Assembly (NCBI GenBank): GCA_034769895.1
Contig: CM068373.1
Location: forward strand, 434,415,080-434,479,079
Length of the DNA stretch: 64,000 nucleotides
Direction of reading: 5' to 3'
From: Magicicada septendecula
Taxonomy: Eukaryota; Arthropoda; Insecta; Hemiptera; Cicadidae
Every line of letters begins with the position of its first letter. The stretch's first letter is position 1. Position numbers and translations under genes: made by a program. Below are positions 11,304-24,313 of this stretch, piece by piece. The notes under the pieces are model-generated. The model was not told the origin of the DNA. It was given only the letters and a program-made list of their open reading frames with translations, and made no database searches.

Positions 11304-14300
11304 CTGCCCCTCCTTAAGGCTGTTCGTCCCGAACTGGCAAACCGTCTGTGAAATAATACTTAGCCAGCGATCTAGGTGGACGACCTTGAACTTTCGCTGT
11401 CCTTCCTGTTGAATCCGATAAACAACATCGTTGATTCTTTTTTTCACAGAATAAGAACCTTTCCAGTTAGTTTGCAACTTAGGTGAGCGACCACGACGGC
11501 GCTTTGGGTTGAACAACCAGACCTGATCTCCTTCTTGGAAACCCACACTATTGCTGCTAATGTCGAACCGAGTTTTCATTTTATCACTGGCAATCTTCAG
11601 CCGTCCTCTTATCAACCGATTCATTTCTCGCAGTTGGTTTTCTAATTGCGAGGAATAGTTCTGTGGCTCTTGGGACCAATTTTGCTGGAGTCATGCCGGT
11701 TGTGTCGTGTATTGGTGATCTATACGCCATGAGGAATAGTGGTACTACGTTGGTCCCAGTCTGTTTGGTTCTCGTCAACAACTTTCGAAAGATGCTGCTC
11801 AAGTGTCCTATTGAATCTCTCAACCATCCCGTCCGACTGAGAATGCAGAGGCGTTGTCCTGGTCTTCCGAATTCCGAGTAGACGGCATAATTCTTTAAAC
11901 ACTCCTGATTCAAAATTTCTCCCTTGATCCGTATGGATTTCCATAGGGGCTCCATAACGGCAACAGAAGTTGTGAACTAACTAAATCAGGAGGCACAGTG
12001 GTAACCTCCTGATTTGGAATTGCGTAGGCTTCCACCCACTTAGTAAAGTAGTCACCTACAACCATGAAGTACCGGTTTCTATCCTCAGTAACTGGGAATG
12101 GTCCAGTAATGTCTATGGCAATTCTCTCGAAAGGCAGTCCAACGTTATACTGTCTCATTTGTCCCCTGCTTCTGGTTTGTGGGCCCTTGCTTGCAGCACA
12201 TATTTCACATGTCCGAACCCATTCCTCTACGTCGTGGCGAAGATGAAGCCAATAGAATCGCTTCCGTATTTTGTCAAGGGTTTTGTTAACGCCAAGATTG
12301 GCTCCAGATGTTCCATCATGCATCTCCTTCAAAACAGAGTGCACTTTACTTCGGGGAACTATCAACTGCATGACCACGTCTCGTCCATCTGCACTTTAAC
12401 AAGTCTCTCGACCATTGGAAGATTCGTTTATTTTCCGTTAGCTTATGTAGTGGTTTAGCAATAGTTCCGAAGCCTTCCACAAAACGTCTGTAATATGAGC
12501 ATAACCCAGGAAACTCCGAACTTCGTGTTTACTCTTCGGCACTGGCCAGTCTCTTACGATGTCTACTTTATTAGGATCCATGCTAACACTCGCTGCCGAA
12601 ACCAGATGCCCCAGATACTGTACTTCCTTCTGGAATAAAGAACACTTCTTCGGGCTCAGCTTCAGTTGGACACCGTGAATTCTAGTTAGAACCTCCTTAA
12701 GGTTTTCCATATGGTCTTTGAAAGTCTTCCCGATCACTATGATATCGTCTAAATAAACAAGGCTAGTTTTCCACGTCAGGCCTCGGAGTACCAGATCCAT
12801 CAATCTTCCAAATGTTGCCGGTGCATTACAGAGTCAAAATGGCATGACGTTAAATTTGAATAAGCCACTTGGGGTCGAGAAATCGGTCTTTTCCTTGTCT
12901 TCTTGATGAAGACCCACTTGCCAATATCCACTCTTCAGGTCCAATGTGGAAAATCACTGTGCTCCTAGACAGCGTGTCGAGTGTATCGTCAACGCGACGC
13001 GAGGTAATGGATAGCAGTCTTTCTTTGTACCGTCATTCAACTTCCGGTAGTCTACGCAGAAACGCAAGCCACCATCCTTCTTCGCTACCAGCACTACCGG
13101 AGAAAACCAAGCACTTGACGAAGGCTCGATTACTCCCTATGTCAACATGTCCTGCACCAACCGAGACATTTCCTCTTGCTTAGACAATGGAGGCCTTCGA
13201 GGAGGTTGGCGCATCGGTGTTGTGTCCCCGGTATTGATGCGATGTTGTACAACAGAGGTTCTTCCCAATGACTGTCCCCGAACTGCAAAACAATCTTTGA
13301 ATTCATGTAAAAACTGTCTGAGTTCTTTTACCTCACCACTTGAGAGGTCGTTAGAAGATCTGTTCAATAATTTCTGCAGTTGCTCTGGCAATTTGAAAGT
13401 ATCCGAAGAACTGGATCTTCGTTGCGTCATACCGGCTACCCAGGTCACAGGAGTCAATTTTCCTAGGAGCGTATTGCTTTGTAAAGTGATAGCTTGAGCC
13501 AAAATATTCGCCACTCTAATAGGTACATTTCCGGTTTCGTCAGGTTTTACTAAACTTCTGGCAATTAGTATGCTCCGTGTGCTGACTACCTGGGGTTCGA
13601 ATATAGAGTACTGATTGCCCCTAGTATCTACCTCGGTTCTAACCATGATGATCTTTTCAGAGTTTGGCGGAACAGTTACGGCCACTTGGTTTATGACGTC
13701 CATCGATTTTTCTGATGTAGTCATTGTGGAGAGCATTACCTCTTCTCCTCCGATTCTCAAGACATTGTTTTTGAAGTCGACTATAAATCCGTATGCGTTC
13801 ATAACGTCCACACCAAAAATTGCTTCATCCACAATGTCTGCAACCAGTACTTGATGATTAAACTCAAGTCGACCGAGGCGTAGGTGTATCTCTACTTTTC
13901 CAAACACTTTTACAGGCCGTCCAGTAGCCGTTCGCAAGCTGCAAGAGCAACAGATTGGCTTGAGATCTTTCACCACCTCGGGCCGCACAATGGAAACTGT
14001 TGCGCCTGTGTCAACTGTAATCGAGGTTGGCCTTTCTTGGACGAATACGGTAACCACCAAGCTCCCGCTGTTTTTATGAAGTGTAGAAATTGCGTATTTT
14101 CTAGGGGCTTCGTTCCTCCAGTTAGTCAGCACACCCCCCGTTGTACTGACTACTGCTCGTTTTCCTGCGCCTGAACGTTATCCCGACAATCTCGTTGTAA
14201 ATGTCCAGGTTTCCCACATCGATAACACTTCGGTCTTCCATCCTTTCTTACTTTACTCTGTGGCGCTGTTCGTTTGGTCTCTGTTCCTTGCTTTTCTCCT

Positions 14301-14599
14301 TCATCGTCTGTGCCGTCGCACTCTTTCACCGCGCGCACTTTATGGCTTGTCCAACCAGACGCTGACTTGGCGGCCTCAAATTGCAAAGCATGTACCAGGG
14401 CATCCCCACTATTCTGGTGTCTTGCCATTTGTAACACTTGCTGTAGTTCATTATCTCGGACACCAGCAGTAAATGTCTGCAAAGCAAACCTCGTTCGGAA
14501 AACCTCTGGCGCGTCAGGATATGTCAGTCTAATTAATCTGTCGATACTTGCTTCAAACTTATCACGGAAAATTGCATTCTCAACAATTTTACGGGGTCA

Positions 14600-16130
14600 A
14601 AGTCATATGGTACCCAGGGAGAAATATAAATTTATAGAAAGCGGTGGTTTTCTTTAGAAGTAAGAAAACATTAAAATATGTAGTAAGGAGCGGCAGAAAT
14701 TCAATAGACGACCTTGCGTTGACGCCTGTAAGTCGGCTAAAAAATTACAAATTGTCACGGGCGGGACGGACCGTCATAAAACTGTATTGTTTGCTAGGGT
14801 GTACGAAACATTTACCAAGATTGTAAAAGTTAAGTGCATCTAACAAAAGGAGCTATATTTTAGAAAGAGAGCGTAGGAAGTGAGATGGATAGTGACACGA
14901 AGTTTTCCTACCACGTGTTCACGCGCATTTTGTGGACGAATAACGGATAGCGTCATTTTTTACGCGGGTTGTTTCGTTAAACAGATTGGGTAGTTTTGAA
15001 TTTAGCGGTAAGTCAGACCAATAGGCGTGTAGTTTGTCAATATTGAGTGAGGGTAGTTTGTAGCGAAGTATAAAAATACGGAGTGTAAGAAGTTAGGGCA
15101 GTCAACGGAGAGATTACAGAGATTAGACTCGTAATATTTATTTTAGTCTACGGGAAAATCACAACACTAAGAATCGTATTAGTTGTTATAATAATTTTTC
15201 AGTAAGTTTAATAAGTATATTTCAATCGCCACGTAAGTCAGTTACGGTAACGCGATAGTAATCTGTGCGGAAGTTAGCATCGTAAACACTTAATAAATGT
15301 CATAAGAAGGACTCGAGCGCAACTAAAGAAGATCAACTTAAAACCGAGTAACATATCTAAGTTTTAATTAATACAATATCAACCGTTTAAAAGTCGAGTT
15401 ACCTAGCGATTTAAATGTGTGAAACGTCATTATACGGGACGGTCGATCAATAGCAGTTATTAATCTGGTGTTAGACGCACTTAGCTTTGTTAATGAAATA
15501 CTGTGTTTTTCTACAAGTGTATTAGTATACAGCACCTGTATAATTATCACTAAGCAAGTTGAGTGAATGGTGTAATACTTGTGAAACCAGTGTAATTAGT
15601 GCGACCTGACAAGGATAATTATTCAACGGATAACTTCTGATCACCAGCCTGGAAACCACATCGCAGAGGACATCGCATCGCAGAGTAATTCAACAGACAC
15701 GTAAATAACAACAATGAACAATCATTTTATATTGCTTATTAATATCAAGTATATGTCAATCTTGTTTTGGTGACTCAATCAGTCTAAGAATCCATTTCTA
15801 AGAAATAAACACTAATAACTTTGATAGTACATGAATAAAGTACTTAATGATAAATTTGTAATATTTGAATGCAACTGTTATTAAAAAATTTAATTAATAA
15901 CAACTAAATTGTGTTTATTTATTACTGGCGCCCTGGGATAATTCTAAAGAGTCGGTACACGAAAGTAAGTGTGATATCTCATTGTTAAAATTTGATACGC
16001 GATAAATATTAATTTTGTCATTGAATAATTTAATCTGATAAACTCTTACTTTATACATGCTCGTAGGCCAAGTAGTATGCAAAGTAGTAACAAAATAGTA
16101 GTGCTATAAGGCCTATAGTTAAAAGTGTAT
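14600..16130 (+). mobile_element. nested LTR-retroelement piece (LTR plus start of internal region) inside gypsy gag
   Basis: About 1.5 kb of unrelated sequence separates the two gag segments of the host gypsy element, so it is a later insertion. On the + strand it has a TATA-like box (TATAAAAATA at 15069-15078) followed by a GC-richer stretch, then an AT-rich end and TGGCGCC at 15926-15932, the start of a primer site common in Ty3/gypsy elements. This suggests a long LTR (about 14600-15925) with a short internal leader. No open coding is seen. The boundaries are approximate and no target duplication was confirmed. Confidence 0.6.
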
Positions 16131-16896
16131 TACAAACTCTTGAATACTCTCCCCGGAATGCTGTCGCCTTGCTCTCAACTGAGTGCAGTACACATCTTGC
16201 AAATGTTTATCACCATACGGTAATTCTAGAACTTTTATCAATTCGGCATAGGTGTCCTGGCTGTCAGGTGGCACTTTCTGTAGTAATTCTGCCGCAGGTC
16301 CTTTTAATGCAAGAACGAGTGAAACAGCCTTGTCTTTCTCTGTCCAATTATTTGCGCATGCAGCAGCTTCAAATTGGCGGAGGTACGTTGCCCAGTGACT
16401 GCTTCCAAAGGTTGGAGCCTTGACATGAACTGTCCCAACAGTAGACAAGGTGACTTTCTCTATTGTCTTTTCTGTCTTTGTCATTGGTACAGACTGTTCA
16501 AAAGTTTTGGTTTGTTTTGGTTGTACCTTCATGAACTGCTCTCTTAAGCGATTTCTACTTTTCTATATTTCTGATCTCATTGCGATTTCTACTGCACATA
16601 TTTTATTTGACATGGTTTCTTCTATGACAGATTATTAAGCTCCCCTTGTAGGAGACCCAATTCTGCGGTACTAAGTTCTTGCATCTGTTTCTGTTCCTGT
16701 ATTAATGCCTGTATGTCTCCTGTCTAATGCTTAGGTTTTTCATCCTGTCGTTTCTCCGTCTGTAACAGTAGCGCCTGAAAATTTTCCATCATCTGACTGG
16801 CATCCATTGTTTTCCGATTAATTACAAATTACACTCCTCTTGTATAAAGTGTCCACTGTTTTCAATGTTAACTGTTCTGTCGCACTTCTGACCCAC

Positions 16897-17411
16897 TGTT
16901 ACGACGGTCTAACTGATCGTCGTAGGTACAGGTAAAACAAAATACAAGACACCAATTAAATCACTAATCACCAGCTTTAATTTTCACAGTTAAACAGTTC
17001 GTAATTAACAACACAGTATCTTACAACAAATCACATAAAAATTGTTCACACGCAATAAAATGTCAACTAATATAATACACAATTGTATTACAATTATACC
17101 GCCCGATTATAAAACACAACACTTCACTAATATCCACTTGAACGCACACAGTAGTCACTTGTAATCGCCCGACAATAAACTAAACTGAGCGTCCCTGCGT
17201 ACCTGTATTTATACGCCGCTAAGGTTCCATACTGCGCATTAACAATAAAGGGAAACATTAGAGCGTAATTCATTGCGGTCTTGACACAGTTCGCGCAACT
17301 TCTGCTACAGTCTAGCTAATGCGTCGAGAATCACGTACGCCACACGCATTACATTCCGGATCCCTCTGGAACATTCAATAAACACGTAGATGGTTCTGTA
17401 ATATCATAACA
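16897..17411 (-). repeat. upstream LTR of the Ty3/gypsy element
   Basis: Begins TGTTACGACGG at 16897 and ends ATATCATAACA at 17411, so both ends show the short inverted TGTTA/TAACA pair. About 515 bp, a direct-orientation copy of 10793-11303. Confidence 0.92.
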
Positions 17412-17830
17412 AACTATTTAAAGATACAAACTTAAAAATATCTTATAACACAGATAATATTGTTTTTAATAAAAAAAAACCTAAAACTAAATTTAACACT
17501 CATAATAAAAATGGAGTTTACAAAGTAGAATTTCCAGATTGCAATAAATTTTACTTAGACCAGGCGAAGGAAAAACTGTCCGAGAGATTTGTTCCACATC
17601 GCAATGCGTTTTTAAAACCTAATATTTACAAATCTTTAGCCACACACTGTTTAAACAATAAACATAAATTTCCAGACATTCAAAATGCCAAATTAATTAA
17701 AAACGTACGAAAAGGTAACAAAATTAATATCTGGGAAAATCTTAATATTTACAAACACAATAATAATACTAATCTACTAATTAAAGAACAAATTCAAATA
17801 AAAACAAAAAAGACGATTTATTTAAAATCA
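17412..17830 (+). mobile_element. Penelope-like element fragment with GIY-YIG-like region
   Basis: Starts directly after the gypsy LTR. Translation gives NGVYKVEFPDCNKFYLDQ, then ERFVPHRNAF, ATHCLNNKHKF and WENLNIYKHN. This follows the C-terminal GIY-YIG endonuclease of Penelope-like elements, where the usual forms are SGIYKLKCNDCDKFYIGQT, RFKEHLRAF, AQHLIDNNH and LEELEIYKH. It contains no full ORF and is a fossil. It is similar in type to the fragment at 56.1-57.3 kb, but less well preserved. Confidence 0.75.
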
Positions 17831-18360
17831 TACATTTATTAGAATAATAAAATACAACATTAAATATATAATAAATAGCTGACTACATAAACACTATAAC
17901 ATCGAAAATAGAAACGACGTAAAATTGATTATTCGGAACTGTATTGTAAACGAATCATTCAATTACAATTCAAACAAACCTCTAAAGATACAGTATAATT
18001 ACTGAGGAACGTGCGTGAGGTGAAAATAAACCTACTTGCAGAGTTTTTATTTGAAGGTATTACATACTCAGCTTTGTACATATCTTGGTTTCTCTTTTCC
18101 ATTATAATATTCTGTCTATTCGGTCCTAAGTGCCGTGTTTCCTGAGCTACAGAACTCTCTTACTGTTGTCAGCGTAATCTATTATTAGATAAAATCAAAT
18201 TGACAAATTCTATTTTTCAAAGCTGTCAGTTTATTTGCCTGCATGATTCTTAGCGCTGGTCGAGGTAATCATATGTCATTAGCACTGTTAATCGAGATTT
18301 TTCTGTACCTTAAAAAATAAATAAATGAAATATTTTTTAACGTAGGCTTACACGGTCGGT
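17831..18360. other. AT-rich, no recognisable gene
   Basis: No coding or repeat structure is recognised between the Penelope-like fragment and the Jockey relic. Confidence 0.4.
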
Positions 18361-18499
18361 GTCAACATTATTAGGTTCAAATAAATCCGGACTGTTAGGA
18401 CGTGGTCGGTAGCGACATAGTCGGCTTACGTTTCGACCCCACCCACGGGGAATCGTCTTCAGACCGAGAGAGAACACGTACGGCAAATGTTAGCCAAAC

Positions 18500-19450
18500 G
18501 ATATCTGAGCCGGTCCCCGAGCAATTCGGTTTTCGAGCCGGGCGCTGCTCGACGAATCAGTTCGGAGTCTGCGATTCGTGGAGCCCGTGCCCGAGACCGG
18601 TTGCTCGCAGGAACAGACAGTCGCCGTTTTTCTTGATGTCGAAAAGGCGATCGTATTTGGCTTCCTGGCTTACTGTACAAACTTACGGAGATTCTGCTTC
18701 CGGATTGCTACACTCATTTGATTGTTAGCTTTCTTCGGAAAGCCTTCTAGCTTTCCGCGTGAGAGTAGATAACGCCTTTTCTTCGGAAAGGGCTATGACG
18801 GCTGGTGAACTTCAGGAAAGCGTCTTGGGCCCCCTGCTTTTCTCTGTGTACGTCAACGATGTGCTCAGGCTGCCCGGAACCTGGTTGGACCTGTTCGCCG
18901 ATGAAACGGCGATCTGTGCCGTCGATCGCCAAGTTGAGACGGCAGTTATCTGGCTCCAGGAACAGCTTGACTCCTACGTTGAGTGGGCAGAGAAATTGAG
19001 GGACGCTATCATTGCAGCCATGAGCACAGCCGTAATCTTCTCCAGATCCAGGAGGCTCCCTGACAGACTACACGTAAGCGATACCCCCTACCTGGTTCTC
19101 ATCTTGCGGACTCACTCCGAGCAAGAAGCTCGCAAAACTGTCGTCTGTATAAACACCGTCCCCTGCTGTGCAGCAATCCATGACCCTCCGCCTAGGGAAA
19201 CTTATGTGGTGCCGATGGTTACCTACGCTATCCCTGTATGGGGCTACTTTACTAAGACCCTAAATAAAAGCTTCAGTCTCTCCTGGACCGAGGATTGCGC
19301 TGGGCGTGTAAAGCCTACTACCTGACTTTAAGGTAATCCGAGCCACCATACGGACTCGGACCTTTCGCAAAAGTTCTATTGCCGCAGTACCCGCTTCGAG
19401 TGCAATCACCTCATTAGCGGCCTCGGTCGCAACCTATCATGCCAGGTAAA
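18500..19450 (+). mobile_element. Jockey-clade LINE reverse-transcriptase relic
   Basis: Blocks of a non-LTR reverse transcriptase in order: PEQFGFRAGRCSTNQF (about 18517-18565), a decayed VFLDVEKA (about 18628), VLGPLLFSVYVNDVLRLPG (18820-18880), LDLFADETAI (about 18885-18915, the catalytic YADD block with FADE), VETAVIWLQEQLDSYVEWAE (18930-18990), STAVIFSRSRRLPDR (19024-19070), and YAIPVWGYFTKTLNK (19222-19270). The wording of these blocks is that of insect Jockey elements. It is GC-richer than its surroundings, frames shift repeatedly, and the catalytic second Asp reads Glu, so it is dead. Confidence 0.85.
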
Positions 19451-19559
19451 CTTTGGACCCGGCCTCAGCGTACTCTCACTCTCAATTAGTAAATAACTAA
19501 TTGACCACACGGTCGGTAGCAGGCCACGCCCTTAAATCAACAACTTTATACTCCCCGCG

Positions 19560-20661
19560 CAGGAGCTCTATAGGAAGCTCGGGACGCAGCATCAAGCTGC
19601 TCGACTCTGGCCGCATATGTCTATATGTTTGGCACTAAAACACCCCCTCACCCTCTCCTAGAGGCTGCTCACACTATTTAACACAGACACTGTCTCTACT
19701 CTGGTACCACCACCTTCTTATCGGCCTGCCTGCGCTGGCGTGCGAACACAACACAAACAATCCTATCCACACGGCTAAAGGGGCCTTGCCCCAGAACAGC
19801 CCGAGAGGTCCTAATAAGGGCCTCTCAAATATCCCCCAAAAAAAAACATAAGAGCGGGCGACGGGCTTGCCCTTCGTCCCGCACAACCCATGGTCAGCGG
19901 CGGTTTACAAAACCACTCCCCCTCACCCCTCACCATAAGACTGATACCACTACACAACAAACAGCCACACATTAGCACTCCATTTTCTTTTCTCTGGTGT
20001 CTCCACTCTTACAGCTAGGGGCCACCACTGGCTTGCGACACCAAACAAACCATAACCTACCGACTGAAGAGGGCTTGTCCCACAAACACCCCGAGACTTG
20101 CCCACTAGGACAAGCCTCAAATATCTCAACAAAAAGCCAATTCATTGACTGTCTGGAATGCCGATATATCTCCGCCGACTCTCTGAGAAGTCGAGGATAA
20201 TAGCTGCGGACAAAAGGCAGGACCCTAGTCTCCTCCAAAAACACCCGATGGTTGGCATTGCAGAGAGCATGCTCGGCGACTGCGGACTTCTCCGACTGAC
20301 GCAGACGACAACAGCGGCTATGGTCACCCACACGGGTCTGCACGCTACGCTTCGTGGTGCCGATATAGTCTTGCCCAAACGGGCAGGGCATGCAATAGAC
20401 GCGGCAGGGCAACAGCGGATCTCTTGCGCCCTTTACCGGTCTGAGGAACTGCTGGCTCTTCTTGGTCGGCTTGTAGATCGCTCGGACGCCATACCTCGAC
20501 AACAGTCCGCCTATGCGGTCGGTCACTCCCTTATGTACGGCAAAACCGCCGAGCCGACAAACTTCTGGGACACCTGATGAATTGAGAAAGAGTTGATGAA
20601 GGACGGAATAACATGAAAAGAAGTGAGCAAAGAACTCACACATAAGAATAAAGCGCTTCAC
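19560..20661 (-). mobile_element. Penelope-like element fragment with GIY-YIG endonuclease and repeated end
   Basis: An open frame of 229 codons on the minus strand (19972-20661) carries a GIY-YIG-type domain: RVYCMPCPFGQDYIGTTKRS, then RVGDHSRCCRL, EKSAVAEHAL and ESAEIYRHSRQSMN. These are the typical blocks of Penelope-like elements in arthropods. Upstream of the domain (residues about 40-65) a GGLLSRYGVRAIYKP stretch also fits the family. Beyond the ORF, sequence at about 19680-19830 resembles sequence at about 19995-20130, consistent with the tandem or pseudo-LTR arrangement known for this family. The copy is 5'-truncated and looks like a fossil. Confidence 0.85.
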
Positions 20662-23020
20662 AGAAACCGTATTTTCTGAAAAGCAGTAAAAAATATGAAA
20701 TACTGTAAGGCGTTAAGTCTAAGGGCTGAGGATGAAAAGTAACGTTTTCTGTATTGGTTGCCAAATACAATGTTCCGAGTACACCGACACCTGGCGTCCC
20801 ATTCCTGACGGTATGAGAATTTATTTGCGTGAAATTCAATCTTGTTGTTTTTGTCGCCAGTTATCATGAGACGGAAAATACGACGTTCAGTCGCGGCGCG
20901 AATATCGTTTGAAGCTCCCCTTTGTGTAAAAATTTCTCCTCTCTTGTGCTTTTAATAAAGACGTATCGTTTTTAATAAGAACGTGTAAGGGCGTCATATT
21001 GCGAATCTGCGCGTTCATTCGTTTTTCACAGTTCGCTCCCTCCTACTCCTGCCAACACAAACAAGGAAGTTTTATTAATGTTTGCTTACCGGAGATTTTG
21101 ACTGAGATCCAAGTCCGGGGTTGGAAAAATGCGCGACAGCAGTAATGTCGTTGGTGGTGGAGGTGGGAAACGAGGGTCGGGGATCAATGCACAACGACAC
21201 GTGTTACAATTATTGCCGTTCGCCCGGTTCCGCATCTGCGGCTGGCTTAAACTAACTGCCACTGTGGCTTTACAATGCGTCCTCATAACTTCAACACGTG
21301 ACCTAATTACCTTTACCGTGGCTCGTGTTGTCAATGTGGGCCGTGGCTTAGCGGTTTGCGACACCTCGTGTTCGATTCTCACCATAGGCGTGAATTTGTT
21401 CGCTTTCAATTCGGTTAGTTTATCCGTGAAAACCGTTGACAAACCAGTAAGATGTAAAACCGCTCAGAGAAACCAATTTCAGCGAATATTTATCCGGCAG
21501 TTACAATCAATATGCTCAAATACGTATTATGACATAATAACAATGTTATGTTAAGAATCAGTCGTTATAACAAAACTAGTTATATTTCGTAATAGTATTT
21601 TGTTCTTTTCCCAATAATTTTTAATTTTAATATTACTTTTTGCTATACGTTTCTGTTGTTCTTATAATGTATTACATAAAGCACATGAATATTCGCTATT
21701 TTTTACAGTACTGACCAATGTTTTGAAATAATAAACAAAGGATTAGTCGACTATCCCCAACACACTATATTCAATTGCAGATAATATACTGGTATACAGA
21801 CAATGCGTTAGCCTTAAGCTAACGTCTGAGCAAACTGTCTGTTTATGCCTACTATCGGCTAATATAAGGCAAACTATTAGTTGATAATATAAACACGAAA
21901 AATCATTATGTTTTATTATACAATGACAGACACACATACACACACAAATATATATTGCGATGTACAGGTGTCGCATAGAATAAGTAGTCGGTAAACTGTG
22001 TATTGGAATGCTGTCGGATTTATTAATGATTTACTAAAAATCGCATTATTTTGATTTTAATACAATTCATGTAAAAAAAAAACTAATTACTCTGTCTCTG
22101 TTGACCTGAATATAAATTAAAATAATTTTTATCTCTTATAATCTAATAGATAAAATCTTTTTTTAAGTTCTTTTGGTCTCTTTTATTCAATAATATTAAA
22201 GTTTATATAAAAAAATAAAGTCACTTTCCTTTTATGACGAATGTAGGTCGCCGAGATGTTGATGATCCAGTCTGGAATACAGTTGTGGGTCGTTCAATAT
22301 GGATACAGGTGCGAGTTGCTTCACTCTGGATACCGATGTGAGTTCTTTCTGGTGTCCGGCGTTCAGGGTCATTCCCGGATTGAAACAACTACATAACTTG
22401 TAATTAATTTTCACCGTATTGATTTTTTTCTACTGCAATTTCTACTGCAATATTTGGCATACACATAACCCATCAGACTTGAAGTGCCTTTAATCCCTAT
22501 ACGGAAATCTTCTACTTTCCCGGATTAGTACTTTTAAAATTTAGAATTGTCTCAGTAACTAGCGAACTTTCGAACCTGTGTTTCTACGCTTAGTAGACCG
22601 AACGTCTAAACTATTAAATACGTCCACACGCTTCTGAGTTTACTGAGAGACATTAAACAAGAAATTAGAATTAAAATGAAAATTTGCCCAAATTTTCGTA
22701 CGCTGATTGGTTAATTCGTAACTCCTCTCTGGTAATGAAGCCAAGATGAAACTATTCTTGCATAAGATTGTTCGAAAGCAATGCACGTTCTTTCCAAAAA
22801 CCGTATAATTTTACCACTTATTTAATGTGTCATAAAAATTTCTTTGTTAAGCGTATTCTGGTACAAGTCTCATCTTATAATTCCACATATAACGAACGTT
22901 ATTCACTTTAATGTGTCTTTTTTTATTATTATCCTGTAAAATAATTAAATATTCTCGCACACGCACACTCACTACACGCCTACGCATCTTTCGCACCATT
23001 TCACAACACTAACACTTTTT
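20662..23020. other. gene-free intron stretch
   Basis: No transposon protein motifs were recognised. 21129-21440 is GC-richer, with one patch (about 21340-21385) reminiscent of a tRNA-derived SINE promoter (TGGCTTAGCGG ... GTTCGATTCTC), but the two boxes are too close together. 21450-22230 and 22400-23020 are AT-rich. Confidence 0.45.
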
Positions 23021-23024
23021 TATC

Positions 23025-23625
23025 ATCATCTACTTAACATTTTTAGGCTTTAGAGGCCTGTTCCTATTCCACAGTCCATCTTTTCTTAGGTCTACCAACT
23101 TTTCTTCTGCATTTTTCCTCATCTTCGGTATTCTACTTTCTTCCATACTACTTATGTGTTTAATCCATTTTCTTCTGTATTCTTTAATCCATTCATTAAC
23201 TGCGAAAATATCTAAATCACTTCTTATCTCTTCATTTCCTCATTTCATTTCTTATATGATCTCGTCTATTATACCTTTTAACTGATCTCAGATATTTCAT
23301 TTCTGCTGTTTGGCTCTTCTGTTCATCTTTTTTCTTTATGACCCAAGTTTCAAAACCATACAGTAGTGTAGGTATTGCCATTGTTTTATACAATTTTATT
23401 TGGGTTTCTTTCCTACATTTATTTGCCAACGTTCTCCAAATCGTCCCACACATTCTTGTGAAACTCGTCACTTTATTTTCTATAGGCCTATTTCTGTCTT
23501 GATCATAAGTAATGTCACGTCCAATATAGTTGAAATATCTTACTTGTTCTATGCACGTGCTGTCTATGCATATTTTGATCCGAATCGGTTCATCTTCTAT
23601 AAAGCCCAAGAACAATTTACATCAG
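23025..23625 (-). mobile_element. 5'-truncated LINE, C-terminal end of the reverse-transcriptase ORF
   Basis: On the minus strand the ORF at 23232-23615 reads EQVRYFNYIGRDI, then YKTMAIPTLLYGFETW, KYLRSVKRYNRRDHIRNE, and after a stop continues with VNEWIKEYRRKWIKHISSMEESRIPKM (about 23120-23200). This is the standard end of many insect non-LTR retrotransposon ORFs. It ends in a TGATGATAAAAAAG-like tail near 23020-23030. The clade was not assigned. It is inactive. Confidence 0.85.
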
Positions 23626-24313
23626 TTTTTTTTATATCCAAATACTTAAAAGTAACAATTTGAGCATGTCTATTATCGACTAACATACAATGTTCAAACC
23701 TGCAGTCTTTACTCATACAGATTTTCATTTAAACTATCATATTCATATTAAACTATCCTATTCATATTAGACTATCCTATCATATGCTTTGGGTCTCCGT
23801 AATATTTTATATGTATATTTTACTCGTTGCTAAATATTACAATGTTATTTATAAACAACATTTAAGCAACACCGATAAATTATTATTGCCGTGACAAACG
23901 TATGGAATGATGATTAATTAAAGAAAGATTGAAATTTAAAGTTCTTTAAAAATATTTGTGGAGCGGCAAAGGGCAAGAATGTCAAACTTACTATGTTTAC
24001 CAGATTTCAATATCACATATCATCCCGTTTTGGCAGCAATCAATTTTTTTTAACACATACAGCGTACAGATGGAGTCTTAACCTTTAGATTCGTTTTGTT
24101 TCCTGCTTATAAAACAGCATTAAAAATTTAAGATAAAACATCCTCTAAACAGCATCCGTTAACTTCACACAAATCACCACACAACTACCAGTATAAATTC
24201 GCTGTTGCAAACGATTTTATATTCATTTTCATTGTACCAATCCCACGATAAATATCGTTGTTATTGATAATTGTATATAATCTTTAATTAATATATTGTT
24301 TTTTTTTTCACAG
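23626..24313. other. AT-rich end of the intron with splice acceptor
   Basis: No genes. A short TCATATTAAACTATCCTATTCATATTAGACTATCC-type duplication occurs near 23740-23780. The last bases form a strong acceptor: a run of T from 24296 and CACAG ending at 24313. Confidence 0.6.

Larger units (their letters stand above)
10793..17411 (-). mobile_element. Ty3/gypsy LTR retrotransposon, both LTRs present, broken
   Basis: Fossil element on the minus strand. The LTRs lie at about 10793-11303 and 16897-17411 in direct orientation and differ at very roughly 4-5% of positions by eye, suggesting an insertion some millions of years old (rate unknown). A purine-rich tract (AAGGAGGGGCAG on the minus strand) abuts the downstream LTR and a GTGGGTCAGAAGTGCG primer-site-like sequence abuts the upstream one. 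Recognisable parts, in element order: gag (16119-16532 and about 14150-14600, with a CYRCGKPGHLQRDC zinc knuckle), protease (VDTGATVS, about 14010), reverse transcriptase (VYLDDI, about 12730), integrase (HHCC-type region and core, about 11600-12377) and an integrase C-terminal part (11241-11624). The coding region is interrupted many times, at least eight, and the copy looks inactive. A second LTR-type element is nested in gag. Confidence 0.9.
3189..24313 (+). other. 21.1-kb intron of the filamin-type gene, filled with transposons
   Basis: Donor GTGAGT at 3189-3194. The acceptor is a long T tract followed by CACAG at 24309-24313. Both sides are phase 0, and joining them restores a continuous CH domain. 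The intron holds a Helitron, LTR-edge-like repeats, a Ty3/gypsy element with a nested LTR piece, three Penelope/Jockey relics and a LINE tail, listed separately. Without the transposons the intron would be several kb. Confidence 0.82.

Noticed and set aside
12869-13497. + strand ORFs in the gypsy region
   Set aside because: Antisense shadows of the minus-strand protease and reverse-transcriptase region.
21340-21390. tRNA or SINE promoter-like boxes
   Set aside because: The A-like and B-like boxes are only about 20 bp apart and no cloverleaf can be formed; at best a decayed SINE scrap.
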